From positions 40,975,067 to 41,039,066 of the forward strand of contig JAVIAB010000025.1 in NCBI GenBank assembly GCA_032433765.1: a stretch of 64,000 nucleotides of DNA. The letters are read 5' to 3'. Source of the stretch: Megaustenia siamemsis (Eukaryota > Mollusca > Gastropoda > Stylommatophora > Ariophantidae). The notes under the pieces were generated by a model. It saw nothing but the letters and a program-made list of their open reading frames with translations. It was not told the DNA's origin and did no database searches. Numbering within the stretch: position 1 is the first letter of the stretch; each line of letters begins with the position of its first letter. The position numbers were made by a program, and so were the translations under genes. This document shows, in pieces, positions 21,263 through 36,008 of this stretch.

Positions 21263-21425
21263 TCAGTAGAGAAACCAGGTGCTGTGAGATATAATCTATT
21301 GCCCTATCTACGTGAATCAGGGGCTGTAAGATATAACCTATTGTCCTATCTACGTGAATAAGAGGCTGTGAGAAATTGATCTGTGCGCGTGAATCAATGT
21401 GCTGTGAATTACTATATCAACAGAG
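21263..21425. repeat. 42-bp family, degenerate continuation
   Basis: Three diverged units (GCTGTGAGATATAATCTATT, then GCTGTAAGATATAACC, then GCTGTGAGAAAT), followed by GCTGTGAATTACTATATCAA and CAGAGCTGCATACGTGA. The last motif recurs at 18535 and around 38930. Confidence 0.8.
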
Positions 21426-21469
21426 CTGCATACGTGATACCTAATGCAAACACTCTGCAGGCTATTAAA

Positions 21470-21760
21470 ATGACCAGAAACAAAGTCCAGCAAACAGCTC
21501 GACGCTAAACTAATGAGTACTGGCTCCAGCTTAGCGACAGCATCCAGACTGCATCTCAAACTGGAAACCTAAAAGTAATGTATGATGGCATAAAGAAAGC
21601 CCTTGGACCAACAAAATACGCTATTGCCCCACTAAAGTCATCCACTGGGGAGAAAATAACAGATAGAGGCAAACAGATGGAAAAATGGTGGAACATTATT
21701 CTTCACTTTATTCAATAGAAAACACTGTTACATCAAACGCCATTGACGCCTTCCAATGTC
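21470..21760 (+). pseudogene. Non-LTR retrotransposon, family c: region upstream of RT
   Basis: Translation with a frameshift gives TNEYWLQLSDSIQTASQTGN, YDGIKKALGPTKYAIAPLKS, TGEKITDRGKQMEKW, then EHYSSLYSIENTV and CLPPMEELDIEPTVE. This is the linker between the endonuclease and the reverse transcriptase in animal endonuclease-RT elements. It runs directly into the first monomer of the 80-bp array, whose sequence is the next part of the same frame. Confidence 0.8.
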
Positions 21761-24700
21761 TCCCACCTATGGAAGAGTTGGACATTGAACCAACTGTAGA
21801 GGGACTTAGCAAGGCCATAGATAGCTTGGCTCCCAATGTCTCCCACCTATGGAAGAGTTAGACATTGAACCAACAGTAGAGGAACTTAGCAAGGTCATAG
21901 ATAGCTTGGCTCCCAATGTCTCCCACTTATGGAAGAGTTGGACATTGAACCAACTGTAGAGGGACTTAGCAAGGCATAGATAGCTTGGCTCCCAATGTCT
22001 CCCACCTATGGAAGAGTTAGACATTGAACCAACTGTAGAGGAACTTAGCAAGGCCATAGATAGCTTGGCTCCCAATGTCTCCCACCTATGGAAGAGTTGG
22101 ACATTGAACCAACTGTAGAGGGACTTAGCAAGGCATAGATAGCTTGGCTCCCAATGTCTCCCACCTATGGAAGAGTTAGACATTGAACCAACTGTAGAGG
22201 AACTTAGCAAGGTCATAGATAGCTTGGCTCCCAATGTCTCCCACTTATGGAAGAGTTGGACATTGAACCAACTGTAGAGGAACTTAGCAAGGCCATAGAT
22301 AGCTTGGCTCCCAATGTCTCCCACTTATGGAAGAGTTGGACATTGAACCAACTGTAGAGAAACTTAGCAAGGCCATAGATAGCTTGGCTCCCAATGTCTC
22401 CTACTTATGGAAGAGTTGGACATTGAACCAACTGTAGAGGGACTTAGCAAGGCATAGATAGCTTGGCTCCCAATGTCTCCCACCTATGGAAGAGTTAGAC
22501 ATTGAACCAACTGTAGAGGAACTTAGCAAGGCCATAGATAGCTTGGCTCCCAATGTCTCCCACCTATGGAAGAGTTGGACATTGAACCAACTGTAGAGGG
22601 ACTTAGCAAGGCATAGATAGCTTGGCTCCCAATGTCTCCCACCTATGGAAGAGTTGGACATTGAACCAACTGTAGAGGAACTTAGCAAGGTCATAGATAG
22701 CTTGGCTCCCAATGTCTCCCACCAATGGAAGAGTTGGACATTGAACCAACTGTAGAGGGACTTAGCAAGGCATAGATGGCTTGGCTCCCAATGTCTCCCA
22801 CCTATGGAAGAGTTAGACATTGAACCAACTGTAGAGGAACTTAGCAAGGTCATAGATAGCTTGGCTCCCAATGTCTCCCACTTATGGAAGAGTTGGACAT
22901 TGAACAAACAGTAGAGGAACTTAGCAAGGCATAGATAGCTTGGCTCCCAATGTCTCCCACTTATGGAAGAGTTGGACATTGAACCAACTGTAGAGGAACT
23001 TAGCAAGGCCATAGATAGCTTGGCTCCCAATGTCTCCCACTTATGGAAGAGTTGGACATTGAACCAACTGTAGAGAAACTTAGCAAGGCCATAGATAGCT
23101 TGGCTCCCAATGTCTCCCACTTATGGAAGAGTTGGACATTGAACCAACTGTAGAGGAACTTAGCAAGGCCAGAGATAGCTTGGCTCCCAATGTCTCCCAC
23201 TTATGGAAGAGTTGGACATTGAACCAACTGTAGAGAAACTTAGCAAGGCCATAGATAGCTTGGCTCCCAATGTCTCCCACTTTTGGAAGAGTTGAACATT
23301 GAAAAAACAGTAGAGGAACTTAGCAAGGCATAGATAGCTTGGCTCCCAATGTCTCCCACTTATGGAAGAGTTGGACATTGAACCAACTGTAGAGGGACTT
23401 AGCAAGGCATAGATAGCTTGGCTCCCAATGTCTCCCACCTATGGAAGAGTTAGACATTGAACCAACTGTAGAGGAACTTAGCAAGGCCATAGATAGCTTG
23501 GCTCCCAATGTCTCCCACCTATGGAAGAGTTGGACATTGTACCTACTGTAGAGGGACTTAGCAAGGCCATAGATAGCTTGGCTCCCAAAGTCTCCCACCT
23601 ATGGAAGAGTTAGACATTGAACCAACTGTAGAGGAATTTAGTAAGGTCATAGATAGCTTGGCTCCCAATGTCTCCCACTTATGGAAGAGTTGGACATTGA
23701 ACAAACAGTAGAGGAACTTAGCAAGGCATAGATAGCTTGGCTCCCAATGTCTCCCACTTATGGAAGAGTTGGACATTGAACCAACTGTAGAGAAACTTAG
23801 CAAGGCCATAGATAGCTTGGCTCCCAATGTCTCCCACTTATGGAAGAGTTGGACATTGAACCAACTGTAGAGGAACTTAGCAAGGCCATAGATAGCTTGG
23901 CTCCCAATGTCTCCCACTTATGGAAGAGTTGGACATTGAACCAACTGTAGAGGGACTTAGCAAGGCATAGATAGCTTGGCTCCCAATGTCTCCCACCTAT
24001 GGAAGAGTTAGACATTGAACCAACTGTAGAGGAACTTAGCAAGGCCATAGATAGCTTGGCTCCCAATGTCTCCCACCTATGGAAGAGTTGGACATTGTAC
24101 CTACTGTAGAGGGACTTAGCAAGGCCATAGATAGCTTGGCTCCCAATGTCTCCCACCTATGGAAGAGTTAGACATTGAACCAACTGTAGAGGAATTTAGT
24201 AAGGTCATAGATAGCTTGGCTCCCAATGTCTCCCACTTATGGAAGAGTTGGACATTGAACCAACTGTAGAGGGACTTAGCAAGGCATAGATAGCTTGGCT
24301 CCCAATGTCTCCCACCTATGGAAGAGTTAGACATTGAACCAACTGTAGAGGAACTTAGCAAGGTCATAGATAGCTTGGCTCCCAATGTCTCCCACTTATG
24401 GAAGAGTTGGACATTGAACCAACTGTAGAGGAACTTAGCAAGGCCATAGATAGCTTGGCTCCCAATGTCTCCCACTTATGGAAGAGTTGGACATTGAACC
24501 AACTGTAGAGAAACTTAGCAAGGCCATAGATAGCTTGGCTCCCAATGTCTCCCACTTATGGAAGAGTTGGACATTGAACCAACTGTAGAGGAACTTAGCA
24601 AGGCCATAGATAGCTTGGCTCCCAATGTCTCCCACTTATGGAAGAGTTGGACATTGAACCAACTGTAGAGAAACTTAGCAAGGCCATAGATAGCTTGGCT

Positions 24701-27700
24701 CCCAATGTCTCCTACTTATGGAAGAGTTGGACATTGAACCAACTGTAGAGGGACTTAGCAAGGCATAGATAGCTTGGCTCCCAATGTCTCCCACCTATGG
24801 AAGAGTTAGACATTGAACCAACTGTAGAGGAACTTAGCAAGGCCATAGATAGCTTGGCTCCCAATGTCTCCCACCTATGGAAGAGTTGGACATTGAACCA
24901 ACTGTAGAGGGACTTAGCAAGGCATAGATAGCTTGGCTCCCAATGTCTCCCACCTATGGAAGAGTTGGACATTGAACCAACTGTAGAGGAACTTAGCAAG
25001 GTCATAGATAGCTTGGCTCCCAATGTCTCCCACCAATGGAAGAGTTGGACATTGAACCAACTGTAGAGGGACTTAGCAAGGCATAGATGGCTTGGCTCCC
25101 AATGTCTCCCACCTATGGAAGAGTTAGACATTGAACCAACTGTAGAGGAACTTAGCAAGGTCATAGATAGCTTGGCTCCCAATGTCTCCCACTTATGGAA
25201 GAGTTGGACATTGAACAAACAGTAGAGGAACTTAGCAAGGCATAGATAGCTTGGCTCCCAATGTCTCCCACTTATGGAATAGTTGGACATTGAACCAACT
25301 GTAGAGGAACTTAGCAAGGCCATAGATAGCTTGGCTCCCAATGTCTCCCACTTATGGAAGAGTTGGACATTGAACCAACTGTAGAGAAACTTAGCAAGGC
25401 CATAGATAGCTTGGCTCCCAATGTCTCCCACTTATGGAAGAGTTGGACATTGAACCAACTGTAGAGGAACTTAGCAAGGCCAGAGATAGCTTGGCTCCCA
25501 ATGTCTCCCACTTATGGAAGAGTTGGACATTGAACCAACTGTAGAGAAACTTAGCAAGGCCATAGATAGCTTGGCTCCCAATGTCTCCCACTTTTGGAAG
25601 AGTTGAACATTGAAAAAACAGTAGAGGAACTTAGCAAGGCATAGATAGCTTGGCTCCCAATGTCTCCCACTTATGGAAGAGTTGGACATTGAACCAACTG
25701 TAGAGGGACTTAGCAAGGCATAGATAGCTTGGCTCCCAATGTCTCCCACCTATGGAAGAGTTAGACATTGAACCAACTGTAGAGGAACTTAGCAAGGCCA
25801 TAGATAGCTTGGCTCCCAATGTCTCCCACCTATGGAAGAGTTGGACATTGTACCTACTGTAGAGGGACTTAGCAAGGCCATAGATAGCTTGGCTCCCAAA
25901 GTCTCCCACCTATGGAAGAGTTAGACATTGAACCAACTGTAGAGGAATTTAGTAAGGTCATAGATAGCTTGGCTCCCAATGTCTCCCACTTATGGAAGAG
26001 TTGGACATTGAACAAACAGTAGAGGAACTTAGCAAGGCATAGATAGCTTGGCTCCCAATGTCTCCCACTTATGGAAGAGTTGGACATTGAACCAACTGTA
26101 GAGAAACTTAGCAAGGCCATAGATAGCTTGGCTCCCAATGTCTCCCACTTATGGAAGAGTTGGACATTGAACCAACTGTAGAGGAACTTAGCAAGGCCAT
26201 AGATAGCTTGGCTCCCAATGTCTCCCACTTATGGAAGAGTTGGACATTGAACCAACTGTAGAGGGACTTAGCAAGGCATAGATAGCTTGGCTCCCAATGT
26301 CTCCCACCTATGGAAGAGTTAGACATTGAACCAACTGTAGAGGAACTTAGCAAGGCCATAGATAGCTTGGCTCCCAATGTCTCCCACCTATGGAAGAGTT
26401 GGACATTGTACCTACTGTAGAGGGACTTAGCAAGGCCATAGATAGCTTGGCTCCCAATGTCTCCCACCTATGGAAGAGTTAGACATTGAACCAACTGTAG
26501 AGGAATTTAGTAAGGTCATAGATAGCTTGGCTCCCAATGTCTCCCACTTATGGAAGAGTTGGACATTGAACCAACTGTAGAGGGACTTAGCAAGGCATAG
26601 ATAGCTTGGCTCCCAATGTCTCCCACCTATGGAAGAGTTAGACATTGAACCAACTGTAGAGGAACTTAGCAAGGTCATAGATAGCTTGGCTCCCAATGTC
26701 TCCCACTTATGGAAGAGTTGGACATTGAACCAACTGTAGAGGAACTTAGCAAGGCCATAGATAGCTTGGCTCCCAATGTCTCCCACTTATGGAAGAGTTG
26801 GACATTGAACCAACTGTAGAGAAACTTAGCAAGGCCATAGATAGCTTGGCTCCCAATGTCTCCCACTTATGGAAGAGTTGGACATTGAACCAACTGTAGA
26901 GGAACTTAGCAAGGCCAGAGATAGCTTGGCTCCCAATGTCTCCCACTTATGGAAGAGTTGGACATTGAACCAACTGTAGAGAAACTTAGCAAGGCCATAG
27001 ATAGCTTGGCTCCCAATGTCTCCCACTTTTGGAAGAGTTGAACATTGAAAAAACAGTAGAGGAACTTAGCAAGGCATAGATAGCTTGGCTCCCAATGTCT
27101 CCCACCTATGGAAGAGTTAGACATTGAACCAACTGTAGAGGAACTTAGCAAGGCCATAGATAGCTTGGCTCCCAATGTCTCCCACCTATGGAAGAGTTGG
27201 ACATTGAACCAACTGTAGAGGAACTTAGCAAGGTCATAGATAGCTTGGCTCCCAATGTCTCCCACCAATGGAAGAGTTGGACATTGAACCAACTGTAGAG
27301 GGACTTAGCAAGGCATAGATGGCTTGGCTCCCAATGTCTCCCACCTATGGAAGAGTTAGACATTGAACCAACTGTAGAGGAACTTAGCAAGGTCATAGAT
27401 AGCTTGGCTCCCAATGTCTCCCACTTATGGAAGAGTTGGACATTGAACAAACAGTAGAGGAACTTAGCAAGGCATAGATAGCTTGGCTCCCAATGTCTCC
27501 CACTTATGGAAGAGTTGGACATTGAACCAACTGTAGAGGAACTTAGCAAGGCCATAGATAGCTTGGCTCCCAATGTCTCCCACTTATGGAAGAGTTGGAC
27601 ATTGAACCAACTGTAGAGAAACTTAGCAAGGCCATAGATAGCTTGGCTCCCAATGTCTCCCACTTATGGAAGAGTTGGACATTGAACCAACTGTAGAGGA

Positions 27701-30700
27701 ACTTAGCAAAGCCAGAGATAGCTTGGCTCCCAATGTCTCCCACTTATGGAAGAGTTGGACATTGAACCAACTGTAGAGAAACTTAGCAAGGCCATAGATA
27801 GCTTGGCTCCCAATGTCTCCCACTTTTGGAAGAGTTGAACATTAAAAAAACAGTAGAGGAACTTAGCAAGGCATAGATAGCTTGGCTCCCAATGTCTCCC
27901 ACTTATGGAAGAGTTGGACATTGAACCAACTGTAGAGGGACTTAGCAAGGCATAGATAGCTTGGCTCCCAATGTCTCCCACCTATGGAAGAGTTAGACAT
28001 TGAACCAACTGTAGAGGAACTTAGCAAGGCCATAGATAGCTTGGCTCCCAATGTCTCCCACCTATGGAAGAGTTGGACATTGTACCTACTGTAGAGGGAC
28101 TTAGCAAGGCCATAGATAGCTTGGCTCCCAAAGTCTCCCACCTATGGAAGAGTTAGACATTGAACCAACTGTAGAGGAATTTAGTAAGGTCATAGATAGC
28201 TTGGCTCCCAATGTCTCCCACTTATGGAAGAGTTGGACATTGAACAAACAGTAGAGGAACTTAGCAAGGCATAGATAGCTTGGCTCCCAATGTCTCCCAC
28301 TTATGGAAGAGTTGGACATTGAACCAACTGTAGAGAAACTTAGCAAGGCCATAGATAGCTTGGCTCCCAATGTCTCCCACTTATGGAAGAGTTGGACATT
28401 GAACCAACTGTAGAGGAACTTAGCAAGGCCATAGATAGCTTGGCTCCCAATGTCTCCCACTTATGGAAGAGTTGGACATTGAACCAACTGTAGAGGGACT
28501 TAGCAAGGCATAGATAGCTTGGCTCCCAATGTCTCCCACCTATGGAAGAGTTAGACATTGAACCAACTGTAGAGGAACTTAGCAAGGCCATAGATAGCTT
28601 GGCTCCCAATGTCTCCCACCTATGGAAGAGTTGGACATTGTACCTACTGTAGAGGGACTTAGCAAGGCCATAGATAGCTTGGCTCCCAATGTCTCCCACC
28701 TATGGAAGAGTTAGACATTGAACCAACTGTAGAGGAATTTAGTAAGGTCATAGATAGCTTGGCTCCCAATGTCTCCCACTTATGGAAGAGTTGGACATTG
28801 AACCAACTGTAGAGGGACTTAGCAAGGCATAGATAGCTTGGCTCCCAATGTCTCCCACCTATGGAAGAGTTAGACATTGAACCAACTGTAGAGGAACTTA
28901 GCAAGGTCATAGATAGCTTGGCTCCCAATGTCTCCCACTTATGGAAGAGTTGGACATTGAACCAACTGTAGAGGAACTTAGCAAGGCCATAGATAGCTTG
29001 GCTCCCAATGTCTCCCACTTATGGAAGAGTTGGACATTGAACCAACTGTAGAGAAACTTAGCAAGGCCATAGATAGCTTGGCTCCCAATGTCTCCCACTT
29101 ATGGAAGAGTTGGACATTGAACCAACTGTAGAGAAACTTAGCAAGCCATAGATAGCTTGGCTCCAATGTCTCCCACTTTTGGAAGAGTTGAACATTAAAA
29201 AAACAGTAGAGGAACTTAGCAAGGCATAGATAGCTTGGCTCCCAATGTCTCCCACTTATGGAAGAGTTGGACATTGAACCAACTGTAGAGGGACTTAGCA
29301 AGGCATAGATAGCTTGGCTCCCAATGTCTCCCACCTATGGAAGAGTTAGACATTGAACCAACTGTAGAGGAACTTAGCAAGGCCATAGATAGCTTGGCTC
29401 CCAATGTCTCCCACCTATGGAAGAGTTGGACATTGAACCAACTGTAGAGGAACTTAGCAAGGTCATAGATAGCTTGGCTCCCAATGTCTCCCACCAATGG
29501 AAGAGTTGGACATTGAACCAACTGTAGAGGGACTTAGCAAGGCATAGATGGCTTGGCTCCCAATGTCTCCCACCTATGGAAGAGTTAGACATTGAACCAA
29601 CTGTAGAGGAACTTAGCAAGGTCATAGATAGCTTGGCTCCCAATGTCTCCCACTTATGGAAGAGTTGGACATTGAACAAACAGTAGAGGAACTTAGCAAG
29701 GCATAGATAGCTTGGCTCCCAATGTCTCCCACTTATGGAAGAGTTGGACATTGAACCAACTGTAGAGGAACTTAGCAAGGCCATAGATAGCTTGGCTCCC
29801 AATGTCTCCCACTTATGGAAGAGTTGGACATTGAACCAACTGTAGAGAAACTTAGCAAGGCCATAGATAGCTTGGCTCCCAATGTCTCCCACTTATGGAA
29901 GAGTTGGACATTGAACCAACTGTAGAGGAACTTAGCAAAGCCAGAGATAGCTGGCTCCCAATGTCTCCCACTTATGGAAGAGTTGGACATTGAACCAACT
30001 GTAGAGAAACTTAGCAAGGCCATAGATAGCTTGGCTCCCAATGTCTCCCACTTTTGGAAGAGTTGAACATTAAAAAAACAGTAGAGGAACTTAGCAAGGC
30101 ATAGATAGCTTGGCTCCCAATGTCTCCCACTTATGGAAGAGTTGGACATTGAACCAACTGTAGAGGGACTTAGCAAGGCATAGATAGCTTGGCTCCCAAT
30201 GTCTCCCACCTATGGAAGAGTTAGACATTGAACCAACTGTAGAGGAACTTAGCAAGGCCATAGATAGCTTGGCTCCCAATGTCTCCCACCTATGGAAGAG
30301 TTGGACATTGTACCTACTGTAGAGGGACTTAGCAAGGCCATAGATAGCTTGGCTCCCAAAGTCTCCCACCTATGGAAGAGTTAGACATTGAACCAACTGT
30401 AGAGGAATTTAGTAAGGTCATAGATAGCTTGGCTCCCAATGTCTCCCACTTATGGAAGAGTTGGACATTGAACAAACAGTAGAGGAACTTAGCAAGGCAT
30501 AGATAGCTTGGCTCCCAATGTCTCCCACTTATGGAAGAGTTGGACATTGAACCAACTGTAGAGAAACTTAGCAAGGCCATAGATAGCTTGGCTCCCAATG
30601 TCTCCCACTTATGGAAGAGTGGACATTGAACCAACTGTAGAGGAACTTAGCAAGGCCATAGATAGCTTGGCTCCCAATGTCTCCCACTTATGGAAGAGTT

Positions 30701-33700
30701 GGACATTGAACCAACTGTAGAGGGACTTAGCAAGGCATAGATAGCTTGGCTCCCAATGTCTCCCACCTATGGAAGAGTTAGACATTGAACCAACTGTAGA
30801 GGAACTTAGCAAGGCCATAGATAGCTTGGCTCCCAATGTCTCCCACCTATGGAAGAGTTGGACATTGTACCTACTGTAGAGGGACTTAGCAAGGCCATAG
30901 ATAGCTTGGCTCCCAATGTCTCCCACCTATGGAAGAGTTAGACATTGAACCAACTGTAGAGGAATTTAGTAAGGTCATAGATAGCTTGGCTCCCAATGTC
31001 TCCCACTTATGGAAGAGTTGGACATTGAACCAACTGTAGAGGGACTTAGCAAGGCATAGATATCTTGGCTCCCAATGTCTCCCACCTATGGAAGAGTTAG
31101 ACATTGAACCAACTGTAGAGGAACTTAGCAAGGTCATAGATAGCTTGGCTCCCAATGTCTCCCACTTATGGAAGAGTTGGACATTGAACCAACTGTAGAG
31201 GAAATTAGCAAGGCCATAGATAGCTTGGCTCCCAATGTCTCCCACTTATGGAAGAGTTGGACATTGAACCAACTGTAGAGAAACTTAGCAAGGCCATAGA
31301 TAGCTTGGCTCCAATGTCTCCCACTTATGGAAGAGTTGGACATTGAACCAACTGTAGAGAAACTTAGCAAGGCCATAGATAGCTTGGCTCCCAATGTCTC
31401 CCACTTTTGGAAGAGTTGAACATTAAAAAAACAGTAGAGGAACTTAGCAAGGCATAGATAGCTTGGCTCCCAATGTCTCCCACTTATGGAAGAGTTGGAC
31501 ATTGAACCAACTGTAGAGGGACTTAGCAAGGCATAGATAGCTTGGCTCCCAATGTCTCCCACCTATGGAAGAGTTAGACATTGAACCAACTGTAGAGGAA
31601 CTTAGCAAGGCCATAGATAGCTTGGCTCCCAATGTCTCCCACCTATGGAAGAGTTGGACATTGTACCTACTGTAGAGGGACTTAGCAAGGCCATAGATAG
31701 CTTGGCTCCCAAAGTCTCCCACCTATGGAAGAGTTAGACATTGAACCAACTGTAGAGGAATTTAGTAAGGTCATAGATAGCTTGGCTCCCAATGTCTCCC
31801 ACTTATGGAAGAGTTGGACATTGAACAAACAGTAGAGGAACTTAGCAAGGCATAGATAGCTTGGCTCCCAATGTCTCCCACTTATGGAAGAGTTGGACAT
31901 TGAACCAACTGTAGAGAAACTTAGCAAGGCCATAGATAGCTTGGCTCCCAATGTCTCCCACTTATGGAAGAGTTGGACATTGAACCAACTGTAGAGGAAC
32001 TTAGCAAGGCCATAGATAGCTTGGCTCCCAATGTCTCCCACTTATGGAAGAGTTGGACATTGAACCAACTGTAGAGGGACTTAGCAAGGCATAGATAGCT
32101 TGGCTCCCAATGTCTCCCACCTATGGAAGAGTTAGACATTGAACCAACTGTAGAGGAACTTAGCAAGGCCATAGATAGCTTGGCTCCCAATGTCTCCCAC
32201 CTATGGAAGAGTTGGACATTGTACCTACTGTAGAGGGACTTAGCAAGGCCATAGATAGCTTGGCTCCCAATGTCTCCCACCAATGGAAGAGTTGGACATT
32301 GAACCAACTGTAGAGAAACTTAGCAAGGCCATAGATAGCTTGGCTCCCAATGTCTCCCACTTATGGAAGAGTTGGACATTGAACCAACTGTAGAGGAACT
32401 TAGCAAGGCCATAGATAGCTTGGCTCCCAATGTCTCCCACTTATGGAAGAGTTGGACATTGAACCAACTGTAGAGGGACTTAGCAAGGCATAGATAGCTT
32501 GGCTCCCAATGTCTCCCACCTATGGAAGAGTTAGACATTGAACCAACTGTAGAGGAACTTAGCAAGGCCATAGATAGCTTGGCTCCCAATGTCTCCCACC
32601 TATGGAAGAGTTGGACATTGTACCTACTGTAGAGGGACTTAGCAAGGCCATAGATAGCTTGGCTCCCAATGTCTCCCACCTATGGAAGAGTTAGACATTG
32701 AACCAACTGTAGAGGAATTTAGTAAGGTCATAGATAGCTTGGCTCCCAATGTCTCCCACTTATGGAAGAGTTGGACATTGAACCAACTGTAGAGGGACTT
32801 AGCAAGGCATAGATAGCTTGGCTCCCAATGTCTCCCACCTATGGAAGAGTTAGACATTGAACCAACTGTAGAGGAACTTAGCAAGGTCATAGATAGCTTG
32901 GCTCCCAATGTCTCCCACTTATGGAAGAGTTGGACATTGAACCAACTGTAGAGGAACTTAGCAAGGCCATAGATAGCTTGGCTCCCAATGTCTCCCACTT
33001 ATGGAAGAGTTGGACATTGAACCAACTGTAGAGAAACTTAGCAAGGCCATAGATAGCTTGGCTCCCAATGTCTCCCACTTATGAAGAGTTGGACATTGAA
33101 CCAACTGTAGAGAAACTTAGCAAGGCCATAGATAGCTTGGCTCCCAATGTCTCCCACTTTTGGAAGAGTTGAACATTAAAAAAACAGTAGAGGAACTTAG
33201 CAAGGCATAGATAGCTTGGCTCCCAATGTCTCCCACTTATGGAAGAGTTGGACATTGAACCAACTGTAGAGGGACTTAGCAAGGCATAGATAGCTTGGCT
33301 CCCAATGTCTCCCACCTATGGAAGAGTTAGACATTGAACCAACTGTAGAGGAACTTAGCAAGGCCATAGATAGCTTGGCTCCCAATGTCTCCCACCTATG
33401 GAAGAGTTGGACATTGTACCTACTGTAGAGGGACTTAGCAAGGCCATAGATAGCTTGGCTCCCAAAGTCTCCCACCTATGGAAGAGTTAGACATTGAACC
33501 AACTGTAGAGGAATTTAGTAAGGTCATAGATAGCTTGGCTCCCAATGTCTCCCACTTATGGAAGAGTTGGACATTGAACAAACAGTAGAGGAACTTAGCA
33601 AGGCATAGATAGCTTGGCTCCCAATGTCTCCCACTTATGGAAGAGTTGGACATTGAACCAACTGTAGAGAAACTTAGCAAGGCCATAGATAGCTTGGCTC

Positions 33701-36008
33701 CCAATGTCTCCCACTTATGGAAGAGTTGGACATTGAACCAACTGTAGAGGAACTTAGCAAGGCCATAGATAGCTTGGCTCCCAATGTCTCCCACCTATGG
33801 AAGAGTTGGACATTGAACCAACTGTAGAGGGACTTAGCAAGGCATAGATAGCTTGGCTCCCAATGTCTCCCACCTATGGAAGAGTTAGACATTGAACCAA
33901 CTGTAGAGGAACTTAGCAAGGTCATAGATAGCTTGGCTCCCAATGTCTCCCACTTATGGAAGAGTTGGACATTGAACCAACTGTAGAGGAACTTAGCAAG
34001 GCCATAGATAGCTTGGCTCCCAATGTCTCCCACTTATGGAAGAGTTGGACATTAAACCAACTGTAGAGGAACTTAGCAAGGCCATAGATAGCTTGGCTCC
34101 CAATGTCTCCCACTTATGGAAGAGTTGGACATTGAACCAACTGTAGAGGGACTTAGCAAGGCATAGATAGCTTGGCTCCCAATGTCTCCCACCTATGGAA
34201 GAGTTAGACATTGAACCAACTGTAGAGGAACTTAGCAAGGCCATAGATAGCTTGGCTCCCAATGTCTCCCACCTATGGAAGAGTTGGACATTGTACCTAC
34301 TGTAGAGGGACTTAGCAAGGCCATAGATAGCTTGGCTCCCAATGTCTCCCACCTATGGAAGAGTTAGACATTGAACCAACTGTAGAGGAATTTAGTAAGG
34401 TCATAGATAGCTTGGCTCCCAACGTCTCCCACTTATGGAAGAGTTGGACATTGAACAAACAGTAGAGGAACTTAGCAAGGCATAGATAGCTTGGCTCCCA
34501 ATGTCTCCCACTTATGGAAGAGTTGGACATTGAACCAACTGTAGAGAAACTTAGCAAGGCCATAGATAGCTTGGCTGCCAATGTCTCCCACTTATGGAAG
34601 AGTTGGACATTGAACCAACTGTAGAGGAACTTAGCAAGGCCATAGATAGCTTGGCTCCCAATGTCTCCCACTTATGGAAGAGTTGGACATTGAACCAACT
34701 GTAGAGAAACTTAGCAAGGCCATAGATAGCTTGGCTCCCAATGTCTCCCACTTATGGAAGAGTTGAACATTGAAAAAACAGTAGAGGAACTTAGCAAGGC
34801 ATAGATAGCTTGGCTCCCAATGTTTCCCACTTATGAAGAGTTGGACATTGAACCAACTGTAGAGGGACTTAGCAAGGCATAGATAGCTTGGCTCCCAATG
34901 TCTCCCACCTATGGAAGAGTTAGACATTGAACCAACTGTAGAGGAACTTAGCAAGGCCATAGATAGCTTGGCTCCCAATGTCTCCCACCTATGGAAGAGT
35001 TGGACATTGAACCAACTGTAGAGGGACTTAGCAAGGCATAGATAGCTTGGCTCCCAATGTCTCCCACCTATGGAAGAGTTGGACATTGAACCAACTGTAG
35101 AGGAACTTAGCAAGGTCATAGATAGCTTGGCTCCCAATGTCTCCCACTTATGGAAGAGTTGGACATTGAACCAACTGTAGAGGGACTTAGCAAGGCATAG
35201 ATGGCTTGGCTCCCAATGTCTCCCACCTATGGAAGAGTTAGACATTGAACCAACTGTAGAGGAACTTAGCAAGGTCATAGATAGCTTGGCTCCCAATGTC
35301 TCCCACTTATGGAAGAGTTGGACATTGAACAAACAGTAGAGGAACTTAGCAAGGCATAGATAGCTTGGCTCCCAATGTCTCCCACCTATGGAAGAGTTAG
35401 ACATTGAACCAACTGTAGAGGAACTTAGCAAGGCCATAGATAGCTTGGCTCCCAATGTCTCCCACCTATGGAAGAGTTGGACATTGAACCAACTGTAGAG
35501 GGACTTAGCAAGGCATAGATAGCTTGGCTCCCAATGTCTCCCAACTATGGAAGAGTTAGACATTGAACCAACTGTAGAGGAACTTAGCAAGGTCATAGAT
35601 AGCTTGGCTCCCAATGTCTCCCACTTATGGAAGAGTTGGACATTGAACCAACTGTAGAGGAACTTAGCAAGGCCATAGATAGCTTGGCTCCCAATGTCTC
35701 CCACTTATGGAAGAGTTGGACATTAAACCAACTGTAGAGGAACTTAGCAAGGCCATAGATAGCTTGGCTCCCAATGTCTCCCACTTATGGAAGAGTTGGA
35801 CATTGAACCAACTGTAGAGAAACTTAGCAAGGCCATAGATAGCTTGGCTCCCAATGTCTCCCACTTATGGAAGAGTTGAACATTGAACAAACAGTAGAGG
35901 AACTTAGCAAGGCATAGATAGCTTGGCTCCCAATGTCTCCCACCTATGGAAGAGTTGAACATTGAACAAACAGTAGAGGAACTTAGCAAGGCCATAGATA
36001 GCTTGGCC
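21754..36008 (+). repeat. Giant ~80-bp tandem array derived from RT coding DNA
   Basis: About 179 monomers of 80 bp, or 79 bp where AAGGCCATAG has become AAGGCATAG. A monomer reads (in family c frame) MEELDIEPTVEELSKAIDSL and then a junction CTTGGCTCCCAATGTCTCCC. The left flank is the same retrotransposon and the right flank continues as SLATGKAPGQDGIHPE, so the array is an internal expansion of the reverse transcriptase N-terminal region. Variant monomers recur at long intervals (for example CCCAAAGTCTCCC at 23585, 25896, 28128, 30356, 31709 and 33462), showing higher-order repeats of about 2.2-2.3 kb and shorter derivatives. All minus-strand MGDIGSQAIYGLAKFL frames are artefacts. Confidence 0.97.
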
